The notes beneath the pieces were generated by a model. It worked only from the letters and a program-made list of their open reading frames with translations. It did not search any database and was not told the origin of the DNA. A stretch of 64,000 nucleotides of DNA from Vitis vinifera. Lineage: Eukaryota; Streptophyta; Magnoliopsida; Vitales; Vitaceae. The DNA lies in NCBI RefSeq assembly GCF_030704535.1, contig NC_081807.1, forward strand, positions 15,258,001 to 15,322,000, given 5' to 3'. The position numbers were made by a program, and so were the translations under genes. Positions 23,805 through 35,258 of the stretch are shown here, in pieces (the stretch's first letter is position 1; every line of letters starts with the position of its first letter).

Positions 23805-24720
23805 CTACTTTTTGAAGGTGGGAATTTTGTGAATTCATTTCAGCGGCCAATTTTGTGTGTATTTGATCAGACTTTGAGCTATCAGTTGGAATCCAGCATG
23901 ACTTTAGTTATCGGCCGCTCATTCATGATGTGCTGGGTTTGAAGCTTAATAGGTTGGAGTATGGGGCAGACCTCTAGCACTGCTAGGTTTGCCTGACACA
24001 GGTGGACAGATTGTTTATATGCTGGATCAAGTGTGTGCCTTGGAAAATGAGATGCTTCTTAAGATACAAAAGCAAGGACTTGATGTCATTCCTAAAATTC
24101 TCATAGTTACCCGTCTTATACCTGATGCAAAGGGGACCACACGCAATCAGAGACTTGAAAGAATCAGTGGTACAGAACATACACATATTTTTTGAGTGCC
24201 TTTTAGAACAGAAAATAGCATTCTGCGGAATCTTGTTGTATGGCCATATCTGGAAACCCTTGTAGAGGATGTATCAAATGAAATTGCTGCCGAGCTACAG
24301 GGAGTTCCAGATCTGATCATTGGCAACTATAGTGATGGGAATCTTGTTGCATCTTTATTATCTTATAAGCTGGGAATTACGCAGTGCAATATTGCTCATG
24401 CATTGGAGAAAACAAAATATCCAGAGTCTGATATATATTGGAGAAAATTTGAGGATAAGTACCATTTCTCAAGCCAATTTACTGCTGATCTAATTGCAAT
24501 GAACAATGCAGATTCTATAATCACCAGTACATACCAAGAGATTGCCGGAAGCAAGAATCATGTTGGACAGTATGAGAGCCACACAGCCTTCACTCTTCCA
24601 GGGCTGCACTGAGTTGTTCATGGCATTGATTTTTTTATCCCAAGTTTAATATCATATCTCCAGAAGCAGGCATGCCCATATACTTCTCATACTCAGAAAA
24701 GGAAATGGTTGACAGTCACA
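23805..24720 (+). pseudogene. Sucrose synthase fragment, intron-less
   Basis: Translated pieces match plant sucrose synthase (UDP-glucose + fructose to and from sucrose, cytosolic). They are FEGGNFV near 23812 (N-terminal domain), [15 protein letters not shown] near 23992, GTEHTHIF followed by VPFRTENS near 24165-24215, [12 protein letters not shown] near 24308, [13 protein letters not shown] near 24386, [13 protein letters not shown] near 24568 and VVHGID near 24614. Breaks: a large gap between the first two pieces, TGA replacing an expected Arg before VPFRTE and another before VVHGID, and loss of about seven residues after SILRN. From 23990 to 24700 no intron is seen, although plant SUS genes usually have introns there, so a reverse-transcribed copy is likely. 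It lies inside the unit 17316-26292. Confidence 0.88.
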
Positions 24721-25880
24721 TGCAGAAACTCGTCCATATGGAGAACTTGAAAATATGCACATATTCCTTTTTGATCCTTGCTGCCAGTTTTCACTCAACC
24801 ACTGACCCTTTAATTTCAAAATTCATTTCGACAACTTTAGGATATCTGTAAAAAATTTCCAAAACTTGTATGACTTTCTTCACTTCTTGAACTTGAATTT
24901 AAAGTTTCTTTTGAGTTAGAAAACCATTCTGGAATAGAAGATATAAACAAGTCTTTAGGGGGGCTCCATTTTCACCCAGTTCTGGACACCCGAGTTCTTT
25001 TTGAAAAAATAAAATACCAGACGATTTTTTAAATTTGATTCAATATTTTTCCTCAATTATAGGCTTCTTGAAATTGATCTCAGGGATATAAAATATTAAA
25101 AAATATTCCTTTTTTAGGGAGAAATGATTTTTTAAATTCGTCACTACTGTGCATGCTGGAGTCTGTACATCTGATTAGATTTAGTGTTTTAAAAATATTT
25201 TTGAGTATTATACGACTCTAAATTTATTTTTTATGTGATATAGACACTTTGAAATATATGTGTCATTTTTTTTATGATTTTATGTGATCATGTATTATTT
25301 TTAAAAAATTTATTCATGCATGTCACTTTTCCTTATCTAATCTGGACTTTGTAGAATCTTTAGGTGTCTTTGTTTGTAATCTGTCCTTTGAATGAGTGTT
25401 TGGCTTTTAGTATGTTGATCTAGATGTGTAGGAATTGTCTCTTGAAATTTTTTCATAATTAAATTCCACTCTAAGACATTTTTTTAGAAATTGTTTTATG
25501 ATGCTTCCTTTTCTAACTACATGCTGATGGTTTTATACTTTACTCGAAATTGTTATTATTTTTGAAGTCATTTGATTTATCTTAGCTCAATTTTGGCTTT
25601 GACACTGTATATTAGACATAATGGATATTTTATATAATTTATTCTTGCCCTAACCACTCTAGTATTTTTTGAGGAATTTTATAAAATATACTTGCTATTC
25701 AGGTACGTTCTTTATCCTCTAATTCCAAAATTCTATGAAAATGCATGTTATCATGAGCTATATCCATGTTTTGATTTAATCATTGGGTGCTTAGATGTAT
25801 GTTTGACTTGCTTGGATAAAACGCATGTTGTGTGCTATATCTCTATACTAACTTTGATGTCTCATGATAGTGCTTGAGAG
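24721..25880. other. Spacer behind the sucrose synthase fragment
   Basis: AT-rich, no gene seen. It belongs to the nested unit 17316-26292; whether it is LTR sequence or came in with the sucrose synthase piece cannot be told. The frame at 25692-25877 has no known features. Confidence 0.55.
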
Positions 25881-26519
25881 GTAGTCCAGGTACGTACCCT
25901 AACTCTCCTTTATTGTGATTTGATCTTGTTTGGCATGTTACTTTTTGGAATCACCTAGCCTACTTAGGTACCTATAATTAACCAATTAATTACCACATTT
26001 CCCTCAACTTAGTTAGTAGAGACCTTTATAAGGTTTAGAGGGGTGCTACCTTTTAGAGGTACCTTCCCCATAGGTAACCTGATACTCGGACCTAGACTCG
26101 GGTTTTTTCAAAGATACGTTTTTTCCAAAAATTATGGAGTCACTTTTTAAGGTTTTCTTTCTTGTTTTATTTTTCCTTTAAAATAAAAATAAAATAAGTG
26201 GCAACTTTGACTTTTCCAAAAATTATTTTTTCACAAATAAAAGCAAGTCTCGCCGATCGAGTGGGGGCACACGTGAAAAATGCGGGTCCACACCATGCAT
26301 GCAATAAGTCGATCCAAAGATAGACATATTGTTGGCAAAATTTGTTATTAATATTTATTAACTACATTTTTATAATAGTACCTTTTATGAATTTTTATTT
26401 TTATCCAAAGTCTAAATATCAATGTTGTGTTAGGTATATCAAAAGAGCCCATTTTATTACTTTTATGCCATGTGTATACATGTAGTTAATTTTATTTACA
26501 CCATACATGCTTAAAGAAA

Positions 26520-29500
26520 ATGGCATTGTTGTTTATTGTGAGCTTATTATTTATTTTGCATACAATCAATGCTTCTGTTATATCTGCCAACATAAACAAC
26601 ATTCCAGTGCTTAATGGCACTAACTTTGGAAAATGGAAAGAACATATTGCCATTTTACTTGGGTGTATGGATCTAGACTATGTGATTTGGATTGAACGAC
26701 CTCCCACTCTTTACTAATGATAGTATTGTGGAGCAAAGGATTAACTTTGAAAAATGAGAGCACTCTAACCGCATGAGTCTTATGATCATCAAGCACTTTA
26801 TTCTAGATATCATTAGGGGTGCAATGCTTGAGGAGGAAAATGTTAAGAGTTTCCTAAGCTAAATAGCAGACCGATTTGTTGGATAAAAAAAGGTTGAAAT
26901 GAGCACCACTTTGTCTAAGCTCGTTTCAATGCAATATAAAGGCAAAGGGAACATAAGGAAGTACATTATGGAAATGTCTAATCTTGTTACTCAACTGAGG
27001 GCACTAAAGTTGGAGTTGTCTAATGACATTCTTATGCATCTGGTCTTGATCTCTCTCCCTACTTGTAAGATAAGTTATGATACTTAGAAGGAAAAATGGA
27101 CTCTTAATGAGCTCATTGCTCAGTGTGTGTAAGAGGAAAAAAGATTAAAATAAGAAAAAATAGAAAGTGCTCACCTAGCTACCACCTCTCATGACAATGT
27201 TGCCAATAGGAAAAGAAAAATAAATAATAATAGTAAAGAAAAAGAAGCTTCCGACAATGAGACCTCACAACCTAAGATGTAACAGAAACAAGATAAGGTC
27301 ATTACTTGTTTCTTTTGCAAGAAAGGTGGACATGTGAAGAAAAATTGTCTTAAGTATGCAAAATGGTTCATAAAAAAAGGGTAAACTTCTCAACCTTGTT
27401 TGTTCTAAAGTTAACTTAGCTTTAATACCAAATCACACTAGGTGGATAGATACAGGTGCAACTACTCACATAAGTGTGACAATGCAGGATTGTCTAAGGG
27501 GCCAAGTACCAACTAATGTTGAAAGATTCATCTATATGGGAAATAACAACAAAGCTCCTGTTGAGGCGATTGGTTTATTTAGATTGCAATTAGAATCTAG
27601 TTGTTATTTAGATTTGGATGAGATTTGGACAAATTTGGTTACTCTTGTTCATTTGGAAATGGAGAAATTAGTCTTTTTCAATATTCAAATATGATTAGTA
27701 TAAGTCCTTTGGTTGGTAATCTATATAAATTAGATATTTATGTCTCACATATTAATGAATCCTTACATACAAGTAATTGTGGTATAAAGCTTAAATTAAC
27801 TCATGAGAATTCTTCCATGTTGTGGCATAAACGTTTAGGACATATTTCTAAACAAAGGATTCAAAGGCTTGTGTCATAAGGAATTTTTTATTCCCTTAAC
27901 TTTTCAAATTTGAAAATATGCATTGAATTCATTAAAGGAAAACAAACAAATGTTAGAAAAGTTGGTGCCAGTAGGACTTCGAGTGTCTTGGAATTAATAC
28001 ATACTAATATTTGTGGTTCACTCCCTATAGCTTCTTGGAATGGTCAAAAGTATTTTATTACTTTCATAGACGATTATTCTCATTATGGGTACCTATACTT
28101 GATTCATGAGAAGTCTCAATTGTTGGACGTTTTCAAATCCTATAAAGCTAAAGTTGAAAATCAACTTGGAAAGAAAATTAAAGCCATTAAATTTGATCAT
28201 GGTAATGAGTACTATGGTAGATATGATAGATAAGGGGAATAAGGTCCAAGACCTTTTGCGAGATACTCGCAGGAATTTGACATCGTTCCTTAGTACACCA
28301 TGCCAAGAACTCCAAGGCAAAATGGTGTAGCTAAGAGACGAAATTGAACCCTGAAGAATATGGTAAAAAGTATGACAAATCATTATTCATTACCAAAATG
28401 ACTTAGGGAGAAGCCTTAAAGACTAAAATTTACATATTTAATAGAGTTTCAAGCAAAGTAGTAGCTAAAACCCCATATGAGTTATGGACTGAAAAGAAGC
28501 TTAGTATTAGGCATTTTCATGTTTGGGGTTGTCTAGCTAGGGTTAGGCCATATAGGCTTAATGAAAGAAAATTAGACTCAAGAACAATATGTTGCTACTT
28601 TGTTGGGTACTCAGAAAGGTCAAGGGGTTTCAAGTTTTATAATCCCTCAAACAAGTCCTTTTGAAAGACGGGTAATGCTAAATTCATTGAGGATGTTGAA
28701 TATGGTGGGAGTATTGGACTTAGGAGCTTTCTCTTTGAAGAGGAATATGTTATTATTCCTATAGTTGCAACTGAAAATGATTAGGTAGCTATGTTTAACA
28801 TTATTCGGGATGCAAATCTAGAAAATCTAGATACTCCTGACTTACCTCCTACTCAAACTGAAGAATCCACTACTGTTCATGAGGAGGAACACTAACAACC
28901 TCAATTGGAAATGCCATTAAGGAATCCACTAAAGAGAGGAGAACAACGATTCTAGATGATTATATCGCGTATCTCCAAGAACATGAGTTTGATATGTGAC
29001 TAGAAGATGATCCAATATCTTTTAATCAAGCCAAACAAAGTGTAAACTCTCATAAATGGATTGAAGCCATGAAAGATGAAATAAAATCAATGGAACACAA
29101 TGATGTTTGGGATCTTGTCGAATTGCTTGAAATAGAAAAATCAATTGGTTGTAAATGGATTTATAAAACTAAGCAGGATTCAAAAGGCAATGTTGAAATA
29201 AATGCGTCATGTCTAGTCACCAAAGGTTTCACTCAAAAGGAAGACATTGATTATAAAGAAACTTTCTCTCTAATTTCATTTAAAGACTCTTTTAGAATCA
29301 TTATGGCACTTGTAGCCCATTATGATTTGGAGTTACATCAAATTGATATGAAGACCATGTTTCTCAAAGGTGAAATTGAAGAAACCATATACATGGTGCA
29401 ACCAGAGAATTTTGAAACCAAAGAATTAACACATTTAGTATGCAAATTAAAGAAATTCATTTATGGTTTAAAGCAAGCATCTCATTAATGGTATCGGAAG

Positions 29501-30592
29501 TTTGATCAAGTGATTATCTCTTTTGGTTTTAAGGAAAACACTGTAGATAAATGTATTTATCATAAAATCAGTGGGAGTAAATTTATTCTTTTGGTGTTAT
29601 ATGTCAATGATATTCTACTACTAAGTAGTGATATATGCTTGTTGCATGAAACTAAGAGATTTCTTTCAAACAATTTTGAAATGAAAGATCTTGGTAATGC
29701 ATCCTTTATGTTGGGCATACAAATTTATCGAAATCGTTTTCATGGTATTCTTAGCTTATCACAAAAGGCATATATTTATAAAGTGCTTAGTAGATTTGAC
29801 ATGAAGGATTGTGCACCAAGAGATATGCCCATTGCTAAGGGTGATAAATTCTATTTGCTTCAATGTCCAAGGAACGAAATTAAGAACAAAGATATGGAAA
29901 ACATCCCTTATGCATTAGCAATAGGGAGTCTTATGTATGCTCAATTTTGTAAGCGTTCGAATGTTGCGTACATAGTTGGTATGCTTTGCAGATATTTAAG
30001 TAACCTAGGAATGGTTCATTGGAAGGCAACAAAATGGGTTATGCGGTATTCACAAAGAACAAAATATTTCATGCTCACATATCAGAGATCTGAATCATTT
30101 AGAGATCATAGGGTATTTCGACTCTAATTTTGCTAGTTTCCATGATAGCAGATATCTAGTTCTGGCTATGTTTTTATGTTGGCTAAAGAAGTTGTCTCAT
30201 GGAAGAATGTTAAGCAATCACTCATAGCTACTTCCACCATGGAAGTGGAGTTTACTGCTTGTTATGAGGCATCGAACCAAGCAATGTGGTTGCGAAATTT
30301 TATCATTGAATTGTGCATTGTTGATGGCATTGAGAGACCATTAAGGATAAATTGTGATAACAAAGCTATAGAATTATATTCTAAGAACAACAAAAGCTTG
30401 TCAAAATCAAAGCATATTGACTTGAAGTTTCTGGTTGTTAAGCAGAGAGTTCAAAGTTTTCAGGTGTCTATTGAACATACTAGTATAAACTTCATGATTG
30501 CGGATCCACTTACCAAAGGTGTACCACCTAAAGTGTTTCATGAGCATGTGGCTCATATGTGTGTGGTTCATCTTGGTGATACATATGTATAG
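26520..30592 (+). mobile_element. Gag-pol remnant of the outer Copia
   Basis: Domain traces in order: Copia gag start with the phrase LNGTNFGKWKEH near 26612; zinc knuckle (CFFCKKGGHVKKNC) near 27309; a protease-like WIDTGAT near 27445; integrase HKRLGH near 27826 and integrase core near 28060; reverse transcriptase from about 29040 with the active-site region LYVNDI near 29598; and RNase H with the ending SKHIDLKFL near 30410. This is a Copia polyprotein in fossil form with many interruptions. Confidence 0.88.
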
Positions 30593-31022
30593 TGGGAGTT
30601 TGTTAATTGATGTTTATTTGTTAATGACATTTTTTTTTATCAAACTTAAGTATTATTTTTGTTTTGTTTAGTGAAAACTCTGAAATAAAGTTATATTCTT
30701 TCAATTGCAGTTTTGCATGACGTTTGAAAGTGTGTTGAACTCTTTTGAGTTATAAAGTTGAACCGGTTGGAAATAGACATGATATGGGATCACACTACAT
30801 GAAATTTCTATACTACACATCCATACTTGATTTATGTCATTGATTGTATTAATGTAGTGATCATTGATGGGTCTAGTTACAAAATATGTAACGAAGATCG
30901 GATTGATTCTATATTGGTATAATTGATGGACCAATTTATTTTGAGATGCCTACAGTTAAGATAACAAATCTTGAGCTCACTGTTTTTGTAATGTACAATT
31001 GTTTAAAGACATATGTGGCCCA

Positions 31023-31145
31023 AGTGGGAGATTGTTGGGTATTTTGGTAATTGTGGGCTTGCATATTAACTTTGTATGTTAAGCTATCTTATTTTAGCCT
31101 AATTAAATGTGATCAATTAAATTAATGATGAGCCTTTAAAGTATC
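31023..31145 (+). repeat. Polypurine tract and 3' LTR part of the outer Copia
   Basis: AGTGGGAGAT directly precedes TGTTGGGTATT at 31033, which matches the 5' LTR start at 15980. Similarity runs to about 31145. Confidence 0.85.
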
Positions 31146-34045
31146 ATCACTCTAATAAAATTATAATCCAAAGCTAAAACTATCATCACTCTAATAAAAT
31201 AAATCCTTGTTTGGTAGGCAAAAGTCTCGAAATAATCTATATTTTTCTTTTATTTGTATCATTTAGTAATCAACCTTATCTTGTATTTTGTATAAACCCA
31301 TGAATTTTCAAATTTAGACCAATTCAAATGCCCACTTGCTTTGATATGCATTCTATTTTTTTTTTTTTTTTAGTTTAACCTATTGTACTTTATTTTATAA
31401 CGGGTTTGAGCTCAAGATAGTTTCGGATTTAGTATTCTTTTGTTACAATCTTTATTTTTTGATATTTTATTATAAATATATAAATAAACATTTACTAGGG
31501 CCATTATGAGATTTCTCATATCTTTCAATAGAAATATTATAAATATTGTTTGGATTAAGATGGTATTTCATACCTTTGAACCACATAGGTAAGCATTTTG
31601 ATATGAAATGTAATATAATTCAAAATATATAAATTCAATAAAATAATAATATTTGGATTTTGTCATGATTTGGAATAAAGAAATCTCAAGTCTTCATCAA
31701 ATTGTGTTAAAAGAAAAGATATAATCAAAGGTATAATTATATACTGTAAGAACCAAAATGTTAACCTCTTTTCCATAAAACTATGTGGGGACTAGTTGTG
31801 TTTGTTTTCTTTATGTGTCCACTTGGTTAGACTTCAATCTTTACTTTCTAATTGAGTAGGATTAATGTGTTAGGACTTCACATGTAAGTTAAACTATTTT
31901 TGGTCAAATTAAATTTTCGTTGTTTTATGCTAATTAAAAAAATAACAAAAAAAGTGAACTTATGTTTAATATATTAATAAACTATCTTTTGATTCTAAAG
32001 TGAAGGCACTAACAATGATTTTGTATTAAAGAAAGTATCCTCACTTGCACTACTTTTGGGGTCATTGATAAATAATGAAGTATACATAGACTCCAAAAGA
32101 AAAATCTGATCAAAGACTTCGGATGGAAAAAAAAATATTATTCAGTCCATTATTTTTTTCATATAATTAATGTTAAATAGTAATTATTAATTTAATCATG
32201 ACTATAAATATAGAAAATGATTATTATTTAGATGGCCTGAAATGGTCTCCAAATCCTTATTTGAAAGAAGCCTCACCAAATTCTTTTCATACAAATTAAC
32301 ATCTAATCGTTTCAACTACAAATATGAAAAAGATAATCATAGCAAATTTTAAAGAAGCAAAAAGACTCTCATTCATGTATCATTAAGACCAAAACAGTAA
32401 AATTCAATTGATGAAAAATAATATCAAAAAGAAAAAGAAAAAAGAAAAAAGAAAAAGAATATGAAAATTCATTCATGTATCATGCCAAATTTACACATTT
32501 TTTATATACATACAAAAGAAAAAGAATATGAAAATAAATAAAATTTTAACTAATATTGTATTTTTTATTTATTTTTATGTATCTTCCAAGATAAATATAA
32601 CATGAGATTTTGGATTCCTCCATGCTTATTTTCATTTTAATAGAAAGTTCTACCATCCAAGCAGGACTTAAATGATATCTACACAATATATAAGACTTAG
32701 AACACTAATCATTTAGGTCTTCCCATTTCATACACGAGCAAGTCTCAGATTTTCACATAGAAGTGTCTCAGACTTGCTTGGCAAGTAGCCAAAAAAAATT
32801 CAAGACAGTGGAAGCCTGTTTGGGAATTTCCTCAGAATTCTGTGAAAGAGGGGATCATCCTGAACATATACAGGATTTCTCTAAGCCAAATAAATCTTTT
32901 CTGATTCTTATTTCTTATTTACAAATCAATTATCTGATAGGCCTTCAAAAATGTATAGAAGATTTTAATTTCATTAAGACCTCTACATTCTCAGTATATG
33001 GTGGGGGTAATTTCTGATGAAATATTACGAAAAGCTTTGGTCATGCATGACAGTCACAGATTGATCCTCGAACATTAGGTATCATCCACAGAGCTAGTAC
33101 TCTAAATGCTGCAATTAACTACTCCATACAACATGGAATGTTTGGCCAAAGAAAAATAAGGCTATATATATATATATATAATACTAATCATCATTGTCAA
33201 AATATGTCTAGCTTAAAAGTAGAGTGCAACTTAGCCGGGTTGACCCAATACAATAAGGTTAATTCTCATAAAACATTATCATAATTTATAAAATAATATG
33301 CAATTATAAAAAATTAAATATTAAAAAAAATCATATGGTTATTTCGAGTACAACAAATTTTGAGTGCCTAAATATTAAAAATAATATGAAAGATAAACTA
33401 ACATACCATTTTATAAGCATTACATCATTATCCATTGATTCACATTTCAAATTTTAGAATTTATGACCAATCCTTTTATATTATAATTAAAACATAATTT
33501 TAGAACTTTGGATGCAACATATATATATATATATCAAGTAGGTGGCACATGCAACTTAATCACATAGCATAAATTTCTTTTATCCAATTTCATCTCCTTG
33601 TACCTCAATCCTACAAGGATATTTTTGGAATTACAATAAAATCATATCCTTAAACTCAATTATATATTTTTGCCCACCTTTTGGATTGAATTTCACACCT
33701 TTTATGGACTTGAGGCCTATTATCTTCTTTAGCTATCCTAAAGCACAATTCTCCCATGATAGAAAGGAGTGACTAATCATATTATTGCACACTTGTGCAT
33801 GGTGTATTAGTGGTTAATGAAAATTTCTTAAATTGATTTTAGTGGAAATGCTATCAACTTTTGGAATTCTATTTTTACCCTTATTTTTAGAACTTCCACC
33901 TAAGAAATCAAGGACTTGACTAGGAAATAGAGTGCTTGACTACAATGAACTTCCCCTTTCACTTTAAAGATTTGATTATTAAAATTAAAAAAAAATTGCT
34001 TTTATCTAAACCAAAAGGCAAACGTAACTTTTTGGTTTAATATGA
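31146..34045. other. AT-rich spacer, no gene seen
   Basis: About 2.9 kb. It has a 20-bp direct repeat 'tatcatcactctaataaaat' (31143 and 31180), (TA)n runs near 33162 and 33520, and an A/G-rich run near 32427-32460. The frame at 32763-33017 has no recognisable motif. The last part (from about 33985) resembles the sequence before the orphan RLP promoter, e.g. 'ctttttggttt'. Confidence 0.6.
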
Positions 34046-35055
34046 GTAGGGACGAAAATATCACGATATATCGTCGATATATTGTGTATCGGAAGGTTTT
34101 GACACGATATATCCTGGTAATATATCAGAGAGAAGAAATTTCGGTAAATATTACCAAAAAATCGTCGATATATCGATTGGAGGCGATAAATCATCGATTT
34201 TTTTCATTAATTTGTTGTCACGACAAAAAATCGTCAATATTTCTCTAATTTATTGCTGATTTTTTGGTGATAATTTTGGGGAAAAAAAAAATAAAACGCC
34301 CTCCCTCTGCCCCAGACTACTTGCCCCAATAACCTATCCCTTTGCCCAGGCTCCCCCTTCCACAGTCAAATCCCCAATCACCTGCTCGGGCTCCATTCCT
34401 TGCTTTGCCCATATATAAGACCTCCTACAACCTATGTCCACTAGGGCAATTATGCCCTTTGTTAATTTGTACCAAACGTGTGTATATATATATTAAAAGT
34501 CGACACAAAAGAATAATTTTAAAAACAAATTAATTATAATTATTACAAAAATATAAAAATTATCATCATAATTTTTTTCATAGTATTTTTAATATCATTA
34601 ATAGATTAATTAAATATTAAAAATTATACACATATTATCATTTATTTTATATCATTTAATATAATTAAATTAAATGGATCATAAATTTAATATTAAATAT
34701 ATTTTAAAATTACATATATTATAATTAAATATTATAATATTATTATGAAATAATATGTGATATAATTTAATAATAAATGTAAACTTATAAAATACATATT
34801 TTTTATCGATGCACATAATATTATTATCAAATATAATAATCATATATACATATATTAAATTCTTTAATAAAGTAACTTTAAAATATTTATTATACTTCTA
34901 ATTATATTTCAATGAGATTTTTTTAGATTTTCATGAATTTTAATCAATTTTAGGTTTATCAATATATTTTTTTCAAAATATCCGTCGATATATCTCTGAT
35001 ATATCCTTAAAATTGAAGTATCGATATATCCATGATTACTGATATTTTCATCCTT
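34046..35055. mobile_element. DNA-transposon-like element with ATATCG-rich ends
   Basis: The left end reads 'agggacgaaaatatcacgat' and the right end, inverted, reads 'aaggatgaaaatatcagtaa'. Within 150 bp of both ends are many 'cgatatatcg' type palindromic phrases, typical of subterminal repeats. The middle is AT-rich with a GC-richer stretch (34300-34450) and no transposase. It sits about 200 bp before the ATG of the broken RLP, and flanking sequence on both sides resembles the continuous stretch at 15795-15850, so it was inserted into the RLP upstream region. Target-site repeats are not clear. Confidence 0.7.
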
Positions 35056-35258
35056 CGTTATGATAAATTTTAGCAAGAAAAGTTGTAGCATGCAAGTTCC
35101 CTTTGAAAGGACACCACAATTAATGTGATGGAATTTGGAACAAGAAAAGTCTTCTTTGGGTTTCCAAGAAGTTTTCCAGAGTGAATCATTTGCATATAAA
35201 TTGGTGTGTACTCATCACCATTTCTCTCATCTCTCCACTCTCAATTGCTTTAGGAAGA
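35056..35258 (+). promoter_or_regulatory. Promoter of the broken RLP copy
   Basis: Matches the promoters at 7755 and 15815: 'gataaattttagcaagaaaa', 'accacaattaatgtg', 'aagaaaagtcttctttgggt', 'gaatcatttgc', and the TATA box 'tataaa' at 35195-35200, about 60 bp before the ATG at 35259. A transposon ends directly at its left border. Confidence 0.75.

Larger units (their letters stand above)
17316..26292 (+). mobile_element. LTR-bounded unit nested in the Copia leader
   Basis: It begins TGTAGACCC and ends GGGTCCACA, inverse-like LTR termini, and CCATG flanks it at 17311-17315 and 26293-26297, a 5-bp target-site duplication. It is 8,977 bp. The left part has a region of 'ggcccattagg/cacctaggcc' phrases (17560-17700), a TTTA-rich tract (17745-18000), a TATA-like 'gctataaaaatc' near 18198 and a GGTAAG near 18461. 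The right 400 bp resemble the LTR remnant at 5248-5572. No second LTR start is seen inside, so it may be a solo LTR enlarged by later insertions or a non-autonomous (LARD-like) element. It has no recognisable retroelement coding domains of its own and is broken. Confidence 0.8.
15980..31145 (+). mobile_element. Ty1/Copia LTR retrotransposon (outer shell of a nest)
   Basis: Parts in order: 5' LTR 15980-16465 (TGTTGGGTATT...CA), primer-binding site near 16468, leader, gag and pol remnants 26520-30592, polypurine tract AGTGGGAGAT just before 31033, and a 3' LTR part 31033-31145 matching the 5' LTR start. Gag lies before integrase, then reverse transcriptase and RNase H, the Copia order. The leader is split by the nested unit 17316-26292. 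Leaving that out, the element is about 6.2 kb, a usual size. It is broken many times over (well above ten interruptions) and old. It lies in the 5' leader region of an RLP copy. Confidence 0.88.

Noticed and set aside
32763-33017. 84-codon frame in the spacer
   Set aside because: No motif, no promoter context, AT-rich surroundings.
34042-34248. Short frames with repeated Tyr-Arg phrases on both strands
   Set aside because: Produced by the ATATCG repeats at the transposon end.
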